A stretch of 12,299 bases of DNA from Bacillota bacterium (GTDB taxonomy: Bacteria > Bacillota > Clostridia > Saccharofermentanales > UBA5734). Positions 1 through 7,169 of the stretch are shown in pieces. The notes under the pieces are model-generated. The model worked only from the letters and a program-made list of their open reading frames with translations. It made no database searches and had not been told where the DNA came from. The stretch lies in assembly GCA_023438965.1 (NCBI GenBank), contig JAEXPB010000121.1, positions 1 to 12,299 on the forward strand, read 5' to 3'. Both the position numbers and the translations under genes were made by a program. Every line of letters begins with the position of its first letter. Position 1 is the first letter of the stretch.

Positions 1-1779
1 ACCGAGGAACCAGACCGTCTGGTGATCGCCTATGACCGTCTGCAGGCGGGTGACGGCAAGGTTTATGCCATCGACCTGGAAATTGCCGTCCGTGACAACA
101 ACGGCAGCTTGGTTTTCGAAACCAGGCTGACCAACCGGGACGACCGGATCCGGATCAACGAGGTTCAGTGCCCGTTCATCCAGGCTTACTCCCTGGGCGG
201 TCCGCGCCAGAACGATCTCCTGTATTACCCCAGCGCTTTCGGAATCCGCATGCCGGATCCCTGGACCAATCTTGACCGTTACCATTCGACCTACATGTTC
301 AAAGACGAGCAAGGCATCTGGTTCGGCAATCCCTATCCCGGCACCGGCGCGTCGATGGCCTGGCTGGGTGTGCAGAGCGACGGCTATTTCTTCTACCTGG
401 CCCAGCATGACCCGCTGGCCCGGATCTGCGTGCCGGCTGTCGGCCGCAATCCGCGCGGCACGGATCCCTTCCTGCGTCTGACCGTCTCCAGTTTCCCGGC
501 GCTGCGACCCGGTGAAACCGAGCAACTGGCGCCCAAGTGTTTGGCGGCCTGGGCCGGCGACTGGCGTCAAGGCGCGCAGACTTATCGCGCGTTCATCGAA
601 TCCGCCTTCTATCGGCCGCAAACGCCGCCGGCCTGGGTCAAGGAATTCGCTGGCTGGCAGCGGATCATCATGAAGCACCAGTATGGCGAGATCCTCTACC
701 GCTATGAGGACCTGCCTGAATTGTACCGCCAGGGCAAGCCGGCCGGACTGGACACGCTTCTGGTTTTTGGCTGGTGGAAAGGCCGTTTCGACAATTCCTA
801 CCCGCATTATGAGCCGGATGAGAAGATGGGCGGTGCAGCCAAACTGCGCCAGGCCATTGCCGACATCCAGGCTGAAGGCGGCCGTGTCATCCTCTATACC
901 AACGGCTGCCTGATCGACCTGCAGTCGCCCTTCTACAAGAACGGCGGCAACATGGCCGCCATGATCGACGTCGACCAGAACGAGTACCGCGACCATTATC
1001 AATTTGCCGGCGAAGGTATGATGATCCGCAAATTTGGCTACAAATCGTTCGCCCTGGGCTGCATGTCCACCGCGGCCTGGGCCGAAAGGCTGGTCGACCA
1101 GGGCCTGATCATGAAGTCTTTCGCGCCGGACTCGATCTTCTATGATCAGATTGCCGGCCATCCGACCAAGCTGTGCTTCAATCCGGAGCATCCGCACGGT
1201 AACCGCGTCGATCGCGACTGGTCCTACCGTCCCGCCGTTTTCCAGAAAATGCGCGACCTGTGCGAGGGCGAAATGGCGCTGGGGACCGAGAACATCTCCG
1301 ACATCGGCTGCGCCCAGGCTGATTACACCCATAATTCCGCCAGCGTCAAACCGGGCGACTCCTTTATCTATCCTTATCTTTTCCGCCACATCCTGCCGGA
1401 GATCATCACGACCAACCGGACGATCCAGGAAGAATATCCCGGCTTCCAGGACGACCTGACCTATGCCTTCATCTTCGGGCTGCGCTATTGTGTCTCCATC
1501 CACCGCTGCCGCGGCCACCTGGGCCTGATGCCGGAATACACCCGCCATCTGGCCTGGCTCAACGGCCTGCGCCAGCAATACCGGGCCTTCCTGGTCGACG
1601 GGCGCTTTACTGCCGATCATCTGGACGAACTGCCGGCCGGCTTGATCCAGACGGCCTATCTGAGCGCAGCGGGGGATCGGCTGCTCAAGATCACCTGGAA
1701 CCGCACGGACCGGATCGTCGCCCTGGACGGCCGCAATGTCGCTGCCGGCGCCCTGGACTTCGTGGAAGCGGCCATCTGA
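1..1779 (+). CDS. Glycoside-hydrolase-like TIM-barrel protein (DUF6259-type), 5' end outside window
   Basis: The frame is open from base 1, so the start lies off the left edge; the first in-window start-like codon (GTG at 22) is not a real start. Aligning the YDRLQ segment with YDGLQ of the two downstream paralogs suggests about 67 N-terminal residues are missing. 592 codons are present before the TGA. The layout matches the paralogs: an N-terminal beta-rich domain, then from about codon 200 a barrel-like region with GWQRIIMKHQYGE, a GLDTLLVFGWWKG strand, SIFYDQIAGHP and LGTENISD. Asp382 (in YDQ) and Glu430 (in GTEN), counted in window codons, sit at strand ends and line up with Asp451 and Glu500 of the paralogs, so they are candidate catalytic acids (inference). 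Similarity to the paralogs is clear but modest. The DUF6259 assignment is from memory of the family; a GH36/GH31-like hydrolase is the alternative. Substrate unknown. Confidence 0.75.
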   Translation, partial: TEEPDRLVIAYDRLQAGDGKVYAIDLEIAVRDNNGSLVFETRLTNRDDRIRINEVQCPFIQAYSLGGPRQNDLLYYPSAFGIRMPDPWTNLDRYHSTYMFKDEQGIWFGNPYPGTGASMAWLGVQSDGYFFYLAQHDPLARICVPAVGRNPRGTDPFLRLTVSSFPALRPGETEQLAPKCLAAWAGDWRQGAQTYRAFIESAFYRPQTPPAWVKEFAGWQRIIMKHQYGEILYRYEDLPELYRQGKPAGLDTLLVFGWWKGRFDNSYPHYEPDEKMGGAAKLRQAIADIQAEGGRVILYTNGCLIDLQSPFYKNGGNMAAMIDVDQNEYRDHYQFAGEGMMIRKFGYKSFALGCMSTAAWAERLVDQGLIMKSFAPDSIFYDQIAGHPTKLCFNPEHPHGNRVDRDWSYRPAVFQKMRDLCEGEMALGTENISDIGCAQADYTHNSASVKPGDSFIYPYLFRHILPEIITTNRTIQEEYPGFQDDLTYAFIFGLRYCVSIHRCRGHLGLMPEYTRHLAWLNGLRQQYRAFLVDGRFTADHLDELPAGLIQTAYLSAAGDRLLKITWNRTDRIVALDGRNVAAGALDFVEAAI

Positions 1780-1787
1780 CTGCCTGC

Positions 1788-1814
1788 CGGGGGAGACCCC
1801 CCGATTGTTCTTTT
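1788..1814 (+). terminator. Terminator-like hairpin between first and second hydrolase genes
   Basis: Nine bases after the stop of the first gene, a perfect 6-bp G+C stem (CGGGGG, loop AGAC, CCCCCG, 1788-1803) is followed by the T-rich tail ATTGTTCTTTT. This is the layout of a rho-independent terminator. It lies only about 20 bases before the next gene's ribosome binding site, so it may partly terminate or attenuate rather than fully separate the genes. I see no clear promoter between it and the next gene. Confidence 0.55.
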
Positions 1815-1821
1815 AAAATTT

Positions 1822-1826
1822 GGAGG
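1822..1826 (+). promoter_or_regulatory. Ribosome binding site GGAGG
   Basis: GGAGG lies 8 bases before the ATG at 1835. It rules out the upstream in-frame TTG at 1820, which would overlap this site, and sets the start of the second hydrolase gene. Confidence 0.8.
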
Positions 1827-1834
1827 TTATCACC

Positions 1835-3841
1835 ATGTACAATTTGCAAGGGCCAGCCATGCGCTATGCAATCAATGAACTGGGTGAGGTCTGCTCATGC
1901 TACAATCGCCGGACCGCTCACGAATATGTATACCAGCCCGGCAACCTCTGGAAGCTGATCTATGCTGAAGGAGAGCGGGGTGAAATCCCGGTCTTCGCAA
2001 CCGGGCAGAAATTCACCGCCGAATCCGGCCGTACCGCTGCCGGCGAGGAGAGCCTGACCCTGACCTACGACGGCCTGCAGGGCGACGGCCGCCGCCTCGA
2101 TGCGCTGCTGACGCTTACTTTTATCATGGCTGCCGACCGTTTGTCGGTCACGACGGCGATCGAAAACCGGGACAGCGCCCAGATCATGGAGTTCCAGCTG
2201 ACGGCCGCGTCCGGCCGGCGCTCGCTGGCCGGGAAACCGGAGGCGGATTATCTGGCTTGGCCGACCGACCTGGGCCGCAAGGTCAAGAATCCGGCCTTTT
2301 CCGATCTGTCGGTCTACGCCGGCTTCCGTAAATACGAACGGCACGACCAGTTCCATACCGATATGGACGGCATGTATCCCGGCCGGATAAGCATGCAGTG
2401 GTACGAATGGTGCAATGACCAGGAAGGGCTCTATATCGGGTCGCATGACCCGTCGATGCAGACAACCTGCCTGCATGCCGAACGCGACGTCAAGCTGAAT
2501 ATTCTGCGCCTGGGCATCATCCGCTACCCGATGCTGGAAAAAGGCGAGACCTGGAGCAGCGCCCCGGTGGTCTACGCGGCGCACGCCGGTGACTGGCACC
2601 AGGGGGCGAGGATCTACCGTGCCTGGATCGAACAGGAAAAGGTCTGGCACCGGCCGGACCAGCCGGAATGGATCCAACAATTCAAGGGCTGGCTGCGGGT
2701 CATCCTCAAGCAGCACCATTGCGAAATCAACTGGGATTACAGCCAGATCCCGGCGCTTTACGACGAAGCCGAGGCGGCCGGCCTGGACACGATCTTCCTG
2801 CTTGGCTGGGAAAAGGGCGGCTTCGCCCGGATGTGGCCGGACTATGTGCTGGACGAACGAATGGGCGGCGAGGCCAAGCTGCGAGCCGGCATCGACTATG
2901 TGCACGGCAAGGGCGGCAAGGTGCTGATGTTCCTGAGTTACGCCCTGATCGACCATGACAGCGACTATTATCAAAAGGGTCCGGGCCGCCAGGTGGCCAT
3001 CAAGAGCCTGTGGGGCCAGGAGATCCCCTTCTCGGAAACCTATTGCGGCGAAGGGACCTGGCGTAAGCTGGGCAACCCGCCGATGCCGATGTACCTGTCC
3101 TGCGCCGGCGCGCCGGCATGGCAGGAGAAGATGATCGAATCAGCCCGGTATTGCCTGGATCTCGGCGCCGACGGCGTTCTCTACGACCTGGGCGGCCTGC
3201 CGCCCTACTTCTGCTTCGACAAGACCCATACCCACGCCAAACCGAGCCAGTCCTGCTGTGAGAAGGCGAACAACTACAAGGGCCTGCACGATTACATCCG
3301 TTCGCGCGGCCGCGACAAGGCGATCCTGATGGAACACAATGTCGACATCTTCGCCCAGCACATGGACATTTCGCAGGGGAGCGTCACGCGACCGATGCCC
3401 GGCCAGATGCTGGAAATGTACCGCTACACCTTCCCGGAACAGATCATGACCACCCGCGAGGCCGGCCAGGACGAGGTCAATTACCTGCCGAACGCCAACT
3501 ATTGCTTCGTTTACGGCTTGCGCTATGACATGACCATTTACCGCTGCTGCGGTACCCTGTCGGACGTTCCCAATTACGCCGCCTACCTGAAAAAAATCAA
3601 CGACCTGCGCATCCAATACGGCGATTTCCTGCTCAAGGGCCGTTTCATCGACAACGAGGGCTTCACGCTGGACAATCCGGCCATCGTGGCCAAGGCCTAC
3701 CGGGCGGCGGACGACCGGATTGCCGTCGCGCTGTGGAATCCGGCTGCGAAAGCCCAGAGCTACTGTCTGACCAATGCGGCCGGCATCGAGAAACGGGGCG
3801 AACTGGCGCCGGAAGGCATCGCTGTTGAAACCATGGTTTAA
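1835..3841 (+). CDS. Glycoside-hydrolase-like TIM-barrel protein (DUF6259-type), duplicate copy A
   Basis: 668 aa from the ATG at 1835, chosen for its GGAGG site. The N-terminus (MYNLQGPAMRYAINELG) has no signal peptide and no membrane segment, so the protein is probably cytoplasmic. Residues 1 to about 260 look like a beta-sandwich substrate-binding domain. From about 270 there is a barrel-like region with GDWHQGARIYRAW, FKGWLRVILKQHHCE, GLDTIFLLGWEKGGF, GVLYDLGG (Asp451) and LMEHNVD (Glu500). Asp451 and Glu500 are the best catalytic candidates, since both are kept in all three paralogs; this is inference. A Cys/His-rich stretch around 460-476 (CFDK, HTHAKPS, SCCEK) is also conserved with the copy downstream. 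The next gene, 51 bases on, is a near-duplicate. The role is probably cleavage of a plant-type oligosaccharide, judged from the GH28 and GH120-like neighbours; specificity cannot be read from sequence. Confidence 0.8.
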   Translation: MYNLQGPAMRYAINELGEVCSCYNRRTAHEYVYQPGNLWKLIYAEGERGEIPVFATGQKFTAESGRTAAGEESLTLTYDGLQGDGRRLDALLTLTFIMAADRLSVTTAIENRDSAQIMEFQLTAASGRRSLAGKPEADYLAWPTDLGRKVKNPAFSDLSVYAGFRKYERHDQFHTDMDGMYPGRISMQWYEWCNDQEGLYIGSHDPSMQTTCLHAERDVKLNILRLGIIRYPMLEKGETWSSAPVVYAAHAGDWHQGARIYRAWIEQEKVWHRPDQPEWIQQFKGWLRVILKQHHCEINWDYSQIPALYDEAEAAGLDTIFLLGWEKGGFARMWPDYVLDERMGGEAKLRAGIDYVHGKGGKVLMFLSYALIDHDSDYYQKGPGRQVAIKSLWGQEIPFSETYCGEGTWRKLGNPPMPMYLSCAGAPAWQEKMIESARYCLDLGADGVLYDLGGLPPYFCFDKTHTHAKPSQSCCEKANNYKGLHDYIRSRGRDKAILMEHNVDIFAQHMDISQGSVTRPMPGQMLEMYRYTFPEQIMTTREAGQDEVNYLPNANYCFVYGLRYDMTIYRCCGTLSDVPNYAAYLKKINDLRIQYGDFLLKGRFIDNEGFTLDNPAIVAKAYRAADDRIAVALWNPAAKAQSYCLTNAAGIEKRGELAPEGIAVETMV

Positions 3842-3842
3842 G

Positions 3843-3869
3843 GATCCGGTCAGGCGTTGATACCGGATC
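3843..3869 (+). repeat. Intergenic inverted repeat after copy A
   Basis: GATCCGGT (3843-3850) and ACCGGATC (3862-3869) form a perfect 8-bp stem with an 11-base loop directly after the stop of copy A. No T-tract follows, so a simple intrinsic terminator is unlikely. It may protect or separate the mRNA segments, or be a protein-binding palindrome. Confidence 0.45.
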
Positions 3870-3879
3870 AATGAAAAAT

Positions 3880-3884
3880 AGGAG
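3880..3884 (+). promoter_or_regulatory. Ribosome binding site AGGAG
   Basis: AGGAG ends 8 bases before the ATG at 3893, the same spacing as in copy A. It overlaps the in-frame GTG at 3884 and so excludes that codon as the start. Confidence 0.75.
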
Positions 3885-3892
3885 TGTTGATT

Positions 3893-5899
3893 ATGTACAA
3901 TTTGCAAGGACCAGCCATGCGCTACGCAATCAATGATCTGGGCCAGGTCTGCTCATTCTACAATCGCCGGACCGCCCACGAGTATGTTTTCCAGCCCGGC
4001 AACCTCTGGAAGCTGATTTATGCCGAGGGTGAGCGGGGTGAAATCCCCGTCTTCGCAACCGGGCAGAAATTCACCGCCGAATCCGGCCGTACCGCCGCCG
4101 GCGAGGAAAGCCTGATCCTGACCTACGACGGTTTGCAGGGCGACGGCCGCCGTCTCGATGCGCTGCTGCAGTTGACCTTTGTCATGGCCGCCGACCGCCT
4201 GTCGGTCACGACGGCGATCGAAAACCGGGACAGCGCCCAGATCATGGAATTCCAGCTGACGGCGGCATCCGGCCTGCGCTCGCTGGCCGGGAAACCGGAG
4301 GCGGATTATCTGGTCTGGCCGAATGACCTGGGCCGCAAGGTGATGAATCCGGCCTATTCCGACCTGTCGGTCTACGCCGGCTTCCGCAAGTACGAACGGC
4401 ACGACCAGTTCCATACCGATATGGACGGGCTGTATCCCGGACATATGAGCATGCAGTGGTACGAGTGGTGCAACGACCGGGAAGGGCTCTATGTCGGTTC
4501 GCACGACCCGTCGATGCAGACAACCTGCCTGCATGCCGAACGCGATGTCAAGCTGAACATCCTGCGCCTGGGCATCATCCGCTACCCGATGCTGGAAAAA
4601 GGCGAGAGCTGGACCAGCGCACCGGTGGTCTACGCGGCGCATGCCGGTGACTGGCACCAGGGGGCGAGGATCTACCGCGCCTGGATCGAGCAGGAACAGG
4701 TCTGGCACCAGCCGGACCAGCCGGAATGGATCCGGCAGTTCAAGGGCTGGCTGCGGGTCATCCTCAAGCAGCACCATTGCGAGCTGAACTGGGACTACAG
4801 CCAGATCCCGGCGCTGTACGACGAAGCCGAAGCGGCCGGCCTGGACACGATCTTCCTGCTCGGCTGGGAGAAGGGCGGCTTCGCCCGGATGTGGCCGGAC
4901 TATGTGCTGGATGAGCGGATGGGCGGCGAAGCCCAGCTGCGGGCCGGCATCGACTACGTGCACGGCAAGGGCGGCAAGGTGCTGATGTTCCTGAGCTATG
5001 CCCTGATCGACCGGGAGAGCGAATTCTATAAAAACGGGCCGGGTCGCCAGGCAACGGTCAAGAGCCTGTGGGGCCAGGAGATCCCCTTCGCCGAGACCTA
5101 TTGCGGTGAAGGCACCTGGCGCAAGCTGGGCAACCCGCCGATGCCGATGTACCTGTCCTGCGCCGGCGCGCCGGAATGGCAGGACAAGATGATCGAATCA
5201 GCCCGGTACTGCCTGGACCTTGGCGCCGACGGCGTCCTCTACGACATTGGCGGCATGACGCCGTTCTTCTGCTTCGACAAGTCGCATACCCACGCCAAAC
5301 CCAGCCATTCCTGCTGCGAGAAGGCGAACAACTACAAGGGCCTGCACGACTATATCCGTTCGCGCGGCCGCGACAAGGCGATCCTGATGGAACACAATGT
5401 CGACGTCTTCGCCCAGCACATGGACATTTCCCAAGGCGCCGGCACCCATCCGGTACCCGGCCAGATGCTGGAAATGTACCGCTACACCTTCCCGGAACAG
5501 ATCATGACCAACCGCGAAGCCGGGCAGGACGAAGTCCAGTATCTGCAGCATGCCAATTACAGCTTTGTCTATGGCCTGCGCTTCGACATGACCATCTACC
5601 GCTGCTGCGGTTCCCTGTCGGATGTCCCCAACTATGCCGCCTACTTGAAGCGGATCAACGACCTGCGCGCCCAATACAGCGACTTCCTGCTCAAGGGCCG
5701 CTTTATCGACAACGAGGGCTTCACACTCGATAATCCGGCCATCGTGGCCAAGGCCTACCGGGCGGCGGACGGCCGGATTGCCGTCGCGCTGTGGAATGCC
5801 GCCGCTGCGGCCCAGAACTATTGCCTGACCAGTGCGGCCGGCGTCGAGAAACGGGGCGAACTGGCGCCGGAAGGCATTGCGGTAGTCGTCATGGCGTAA
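3893..5899 (+). CDS. Glycoside-hydrolase-like TIM-barrel protein (DUF6259-type), duplicate copy B
   Basis: 668 aa, about 90% identical to copy A with no gaps and the same candidate acids (Asp451 in YDIGG, Glu500 in MEHN). There is no signal peptide. Differences from copy A are not spread evenly. Nine of 16 positions differ in residues 374-389. Further clusters lie at 452-458 (LGGLPPY against IGGMTPF) beside Asp451, at 516-521, and at 549-557 (NYLPNANYC against QYLQHANYS). Long stretches elsewhere are identical, for example around FKGWLRVILKQHHCE. This pattern suggests the fold and chemistry are kept while substrate-contacting loops have shifted (inference). The GH28-like gene follows after 43 bases on the same strand, consistent with one operon. 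Confidence 0.8.
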   Translation: MYNLQGPAMRYAINDLGQVCSFYNRRTAHEYVFQPGNLWKLIYAEGERGEIPVFATGQKFTAESGRTAAGEESLILTYDGLQGDGRRLDALLQLTFVMAADRLSVTTAIENRDSAQIMEFQLTAASGLRSLAGKPEADYLVWPNDLGRKVMNPAYSDLSVYAGFRKYERHDQFHTDMDGLYPGHMSMQWYEWCNDREGLYVGSHDPSMQTTCLHAERDVKLNILRLGIIRYPMLEKGESWTSAPVVYAAHAGDWHQGARIYRAWIEQEQVWHQPDQPEWIRQFKGWLRVILKQHHCELNWDYSQIPALYDEAEAAGLDTIFLLGWEKGGFARMWPDYVLDERMGGEAQLRAGIDYVHGKGGKVLMFLSYALIDRESEFYKNGPGRQATVKSLWGQEIPFAETYCGEGTWRKLGNPPMPMYLSCAGAPEWQDKMIESARYCLDLGADGVLYDIGGMTPFFCFDKSHTHAKPSHSCCEKANNYKGLHDYIRSRGRDKAILMEHNVDVFAQHMDISQGAGTHPVPGQMLEMYRYTFPEQIMTNREAGQDEVQYLQHANYSFVYGLRFDMTIYRCCGSLSDVPNYAAYLKRINDLRAQYSDFLLKGRFIDNEGFTLDNPAIVAKAYRAADGRIAVALWNAAAAAQNYCLTSAAGVEKRGELAPEGIAVVVMA

Positions 5900-5942
5900 G
5901 TCTGAGCACAGTCATATCGGAACCGGAAAGCGGGGGATATTC

Positions 5943-7004
5943 ATGCTGAACTGTGATATCCGCGAATTTGGCGCTGTCGGCGACAGCGAGACGATCGCCA
6001 CGGCCGCCGTGCAGCGGGCGATCGATGCCTGCGCGGCCGCCGGCGGCGGACGGGTGACTGTAGCCGCGGGCAGCTACGTGATCGGGACCATCCGGCTGCA
6101 AACCGCGGTCGACCTGCATCTGGCCGTCGACGGCACCCTGCTGGCCAGCACGTCGGTTGCCGACTACCCGTTGCTGGAGTCGGATTTCTGGAACACCGAC
6201 TTTGCGCCGCGCTACAACCGCCGTTGCCTGATCTATGCCGAGCGCTGCCGGGACATTGCCATTTCCGGCCGCGGCCGGATCGATTGCCGCGGACTCCGTT
6301 TCTGTGAACCGATCGCCCCCGGCGGACTCTGGACTTATCGGCGCAAGACGGATACCGAGCTGCCGGGCCGCATGATTTTCCTGGCCGGCTGCCGGCAGGT
6401 GGCTGTGACCGAAATGACCTTGATAGACCCGGCCGCCGGCTGGGGTTTCTGGATTCTGGATTGCGAGCGGGTTCGCTTTGACGGCGTGACGATCGACTCC
6501 AACCTGGATATGCCCAATTCGGACGGCATCCATCTCAATTGCAGCCGCGACGTTCAGATCAGCAATTGCCTGATCCGCACCGGCGACGACGCCATTATTG
6601 TCCGTGCCTATACCAAAGTGCTGAAGCGTCCCGTGCCCTGTGAGCGGGTGGCGGTCACCAATTGCCAGCTGACCAGCCATTGCAGTGCGGTCCGCTTCGG
6701 TTGGGCGGACGATTATGTGATCCGTGACTGTGTCTTCAGCAACCTGATTATCACCGACAGCCGGATCGGACTGAACATGGCGCTGCCGCATGTGCCGGGC
6801 AAACGGCTCAGCGACCAGGGCGAGGATGCGACGTTGATCGAAAGGATCAGCTTTGACAATCTGATCATCGACCGCCACTGGCGCGAACCGATCCAGGTTG
6901 CCATCGCCGAGGGCGCGCGGGTCGAGGGGATCCGCGACCTGCGATTCAGCAACATCACGTCCATCAGCGAACTGCCGCCCCGTTTCCTGGGCCGGCCGGA
7001 CTGA
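5943..7004 (+). CDS. GH28-family polygalacturonase-like beta-helix protein, C-terminally truncated
   Basis: 353 aa from the ATG at 5943, preceded by GGGGGA 5 bases upstream. The N-terminus (IREFGAVGD, then a GGGRVTVAAGSYVIGTI segment) is the standard opening of pectate-lyase-superfold GH28 proteins. It has no signal peptide, so the protein is probably cytoplasmic and would act on imported galacturonan- or rhamnogalacturonan-type oligosaccharides. The GH28 acids are present: Asp194 in NSDG and Asp215-Asp216 in GDDA, with the 21-residue spacing known from fungal polygalacturonases. The later motifs are altered. The usual GHG histidine region reads TSHCSAVRFG (His246 is off register), and the RIK motif reads RIG (Arg274), lacking the lysine. 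The TGA at 7002 stops the frame inside what looks like a beta-helix rung, and homologous-looking sequence continues in frame to 7169. The product may be a shortened enzyme, a decaying gene, or the result of a sequence error. Confidence 0.8.
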   Translation: MLNCDIREFGAVGDSETIATAAVQRAIDACAAAGGGRVTVAAGSYVIGTIRLQTAVDLHLAVDGTLLASTSVADYPLLESDFWNTDFAPRYNRRCLIYAERCRDIAISGRGRIDCRGLRFCEPIAPGGLWTYRRKTDTELPGRMIFLAGCRQVAVTEMTLIDPAAGWGFWILDCERVRFDGVTIDSNLDMPNSDGIHLNCSRDVQISNCLIRTGDDAIIVRAYTKVLKRPVPCERVAVTNCQLTSHCSAVRFGWADDYVIRDCVFSNLIITDSRIGLNMALPHVPGKRLSDQGEDATLIERISFDNLIIDRHWREPIQVAIAEGARVEGIRDLRFSNITSISELPPRFLGRPD

Positions 7005-7169
7005 AAATTGCGCCATATCGATATCAGCAATTCCACCTTTACAATCCAGCCTGCCGCCTAAGGCAACGCCCGGCGCGGCGGCGCACATGTCTCCTTTGGG
7101 GATCAGGTGGCGCAATTTGCCCATGTGGAGGACCTGTGCCTGAACAACGTGCGGGTGAACCTGTCATGA
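7005..7169 (+). pseudogene. Disconnected C-terminal part of the GH28-like gene
   Basis: Reading on in the frame of the GH28-like gene past the TGA at 7002 gives KLRHIDISNSTFTIQPAA, a TAA at 7059, then a further 35 codons including SFGDQVAQFAHVEDLC and LNNVRVNLS, ending in TGA at 7167. RHIDISNSTF and VEDLCLNNVRV have the spacing of beta-helix rungs that normally close GH28 proteins. No frameshift is needed. Third-position GC of the last 35 codons (27 of 35) is like that of neighbouring genes. The final TGA overlaps the next gene's ATG as ATGA, a classic translational-coupling junction. The ancestral protein would be about 408 aa. Two separate stop mutations make a single sequencing error an unlikely full explanation. 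Confidence 0.65.

Larger units (their letters stand above)
1835..5899 (+). repeat. Tandem gene duplication (two 2007-bp units)
   Basis: Units 1835-3841 and 3893-5899 have exactly the same length and align without gaps. A hand comparison gives about 66 amino acid differences in 668 (about 90% identity). Similarity begins abruptly at the start codon; the two upstream leaders (ribosome binding site regions) are unlike each other, and the 51-bp spacer is not repeated. The duplication therefore looks old enough for the flanks to diverge while the coding parts were kept. Confidence 0.9.

Noticed and set aside
7002..7004. TGA recoding (selenocysteine or altered code) in the GH28-like gene
   Set aside because: Other genes here end at TGA, a second break is TAA, and I see no clear SECIS-like hairpin directly after the TGA. 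Mutation is the simpler reading.
5889..7124. 411-codon minus-strand frame opposite the GH28-like gene
   Set aside because: Shadow of the GH28-like gene: low-complexity, charge-rich translation without motifs. The minus-strand frames opposite both hydrolase duplicates (1895-2974, 3953-4963, 3140-3907) are the same effect, repeated because the genes are duplicated.
7136..7165. GTG at 7136 as the start of the GH120-like protein
   Set aside because: Its GGAGGA is only 3 bases away, and the extra 10 residues lie within the ancestral GH28 coding end. The ATG at 7166 with the ATGA overlap is more natural, although this is not certain.
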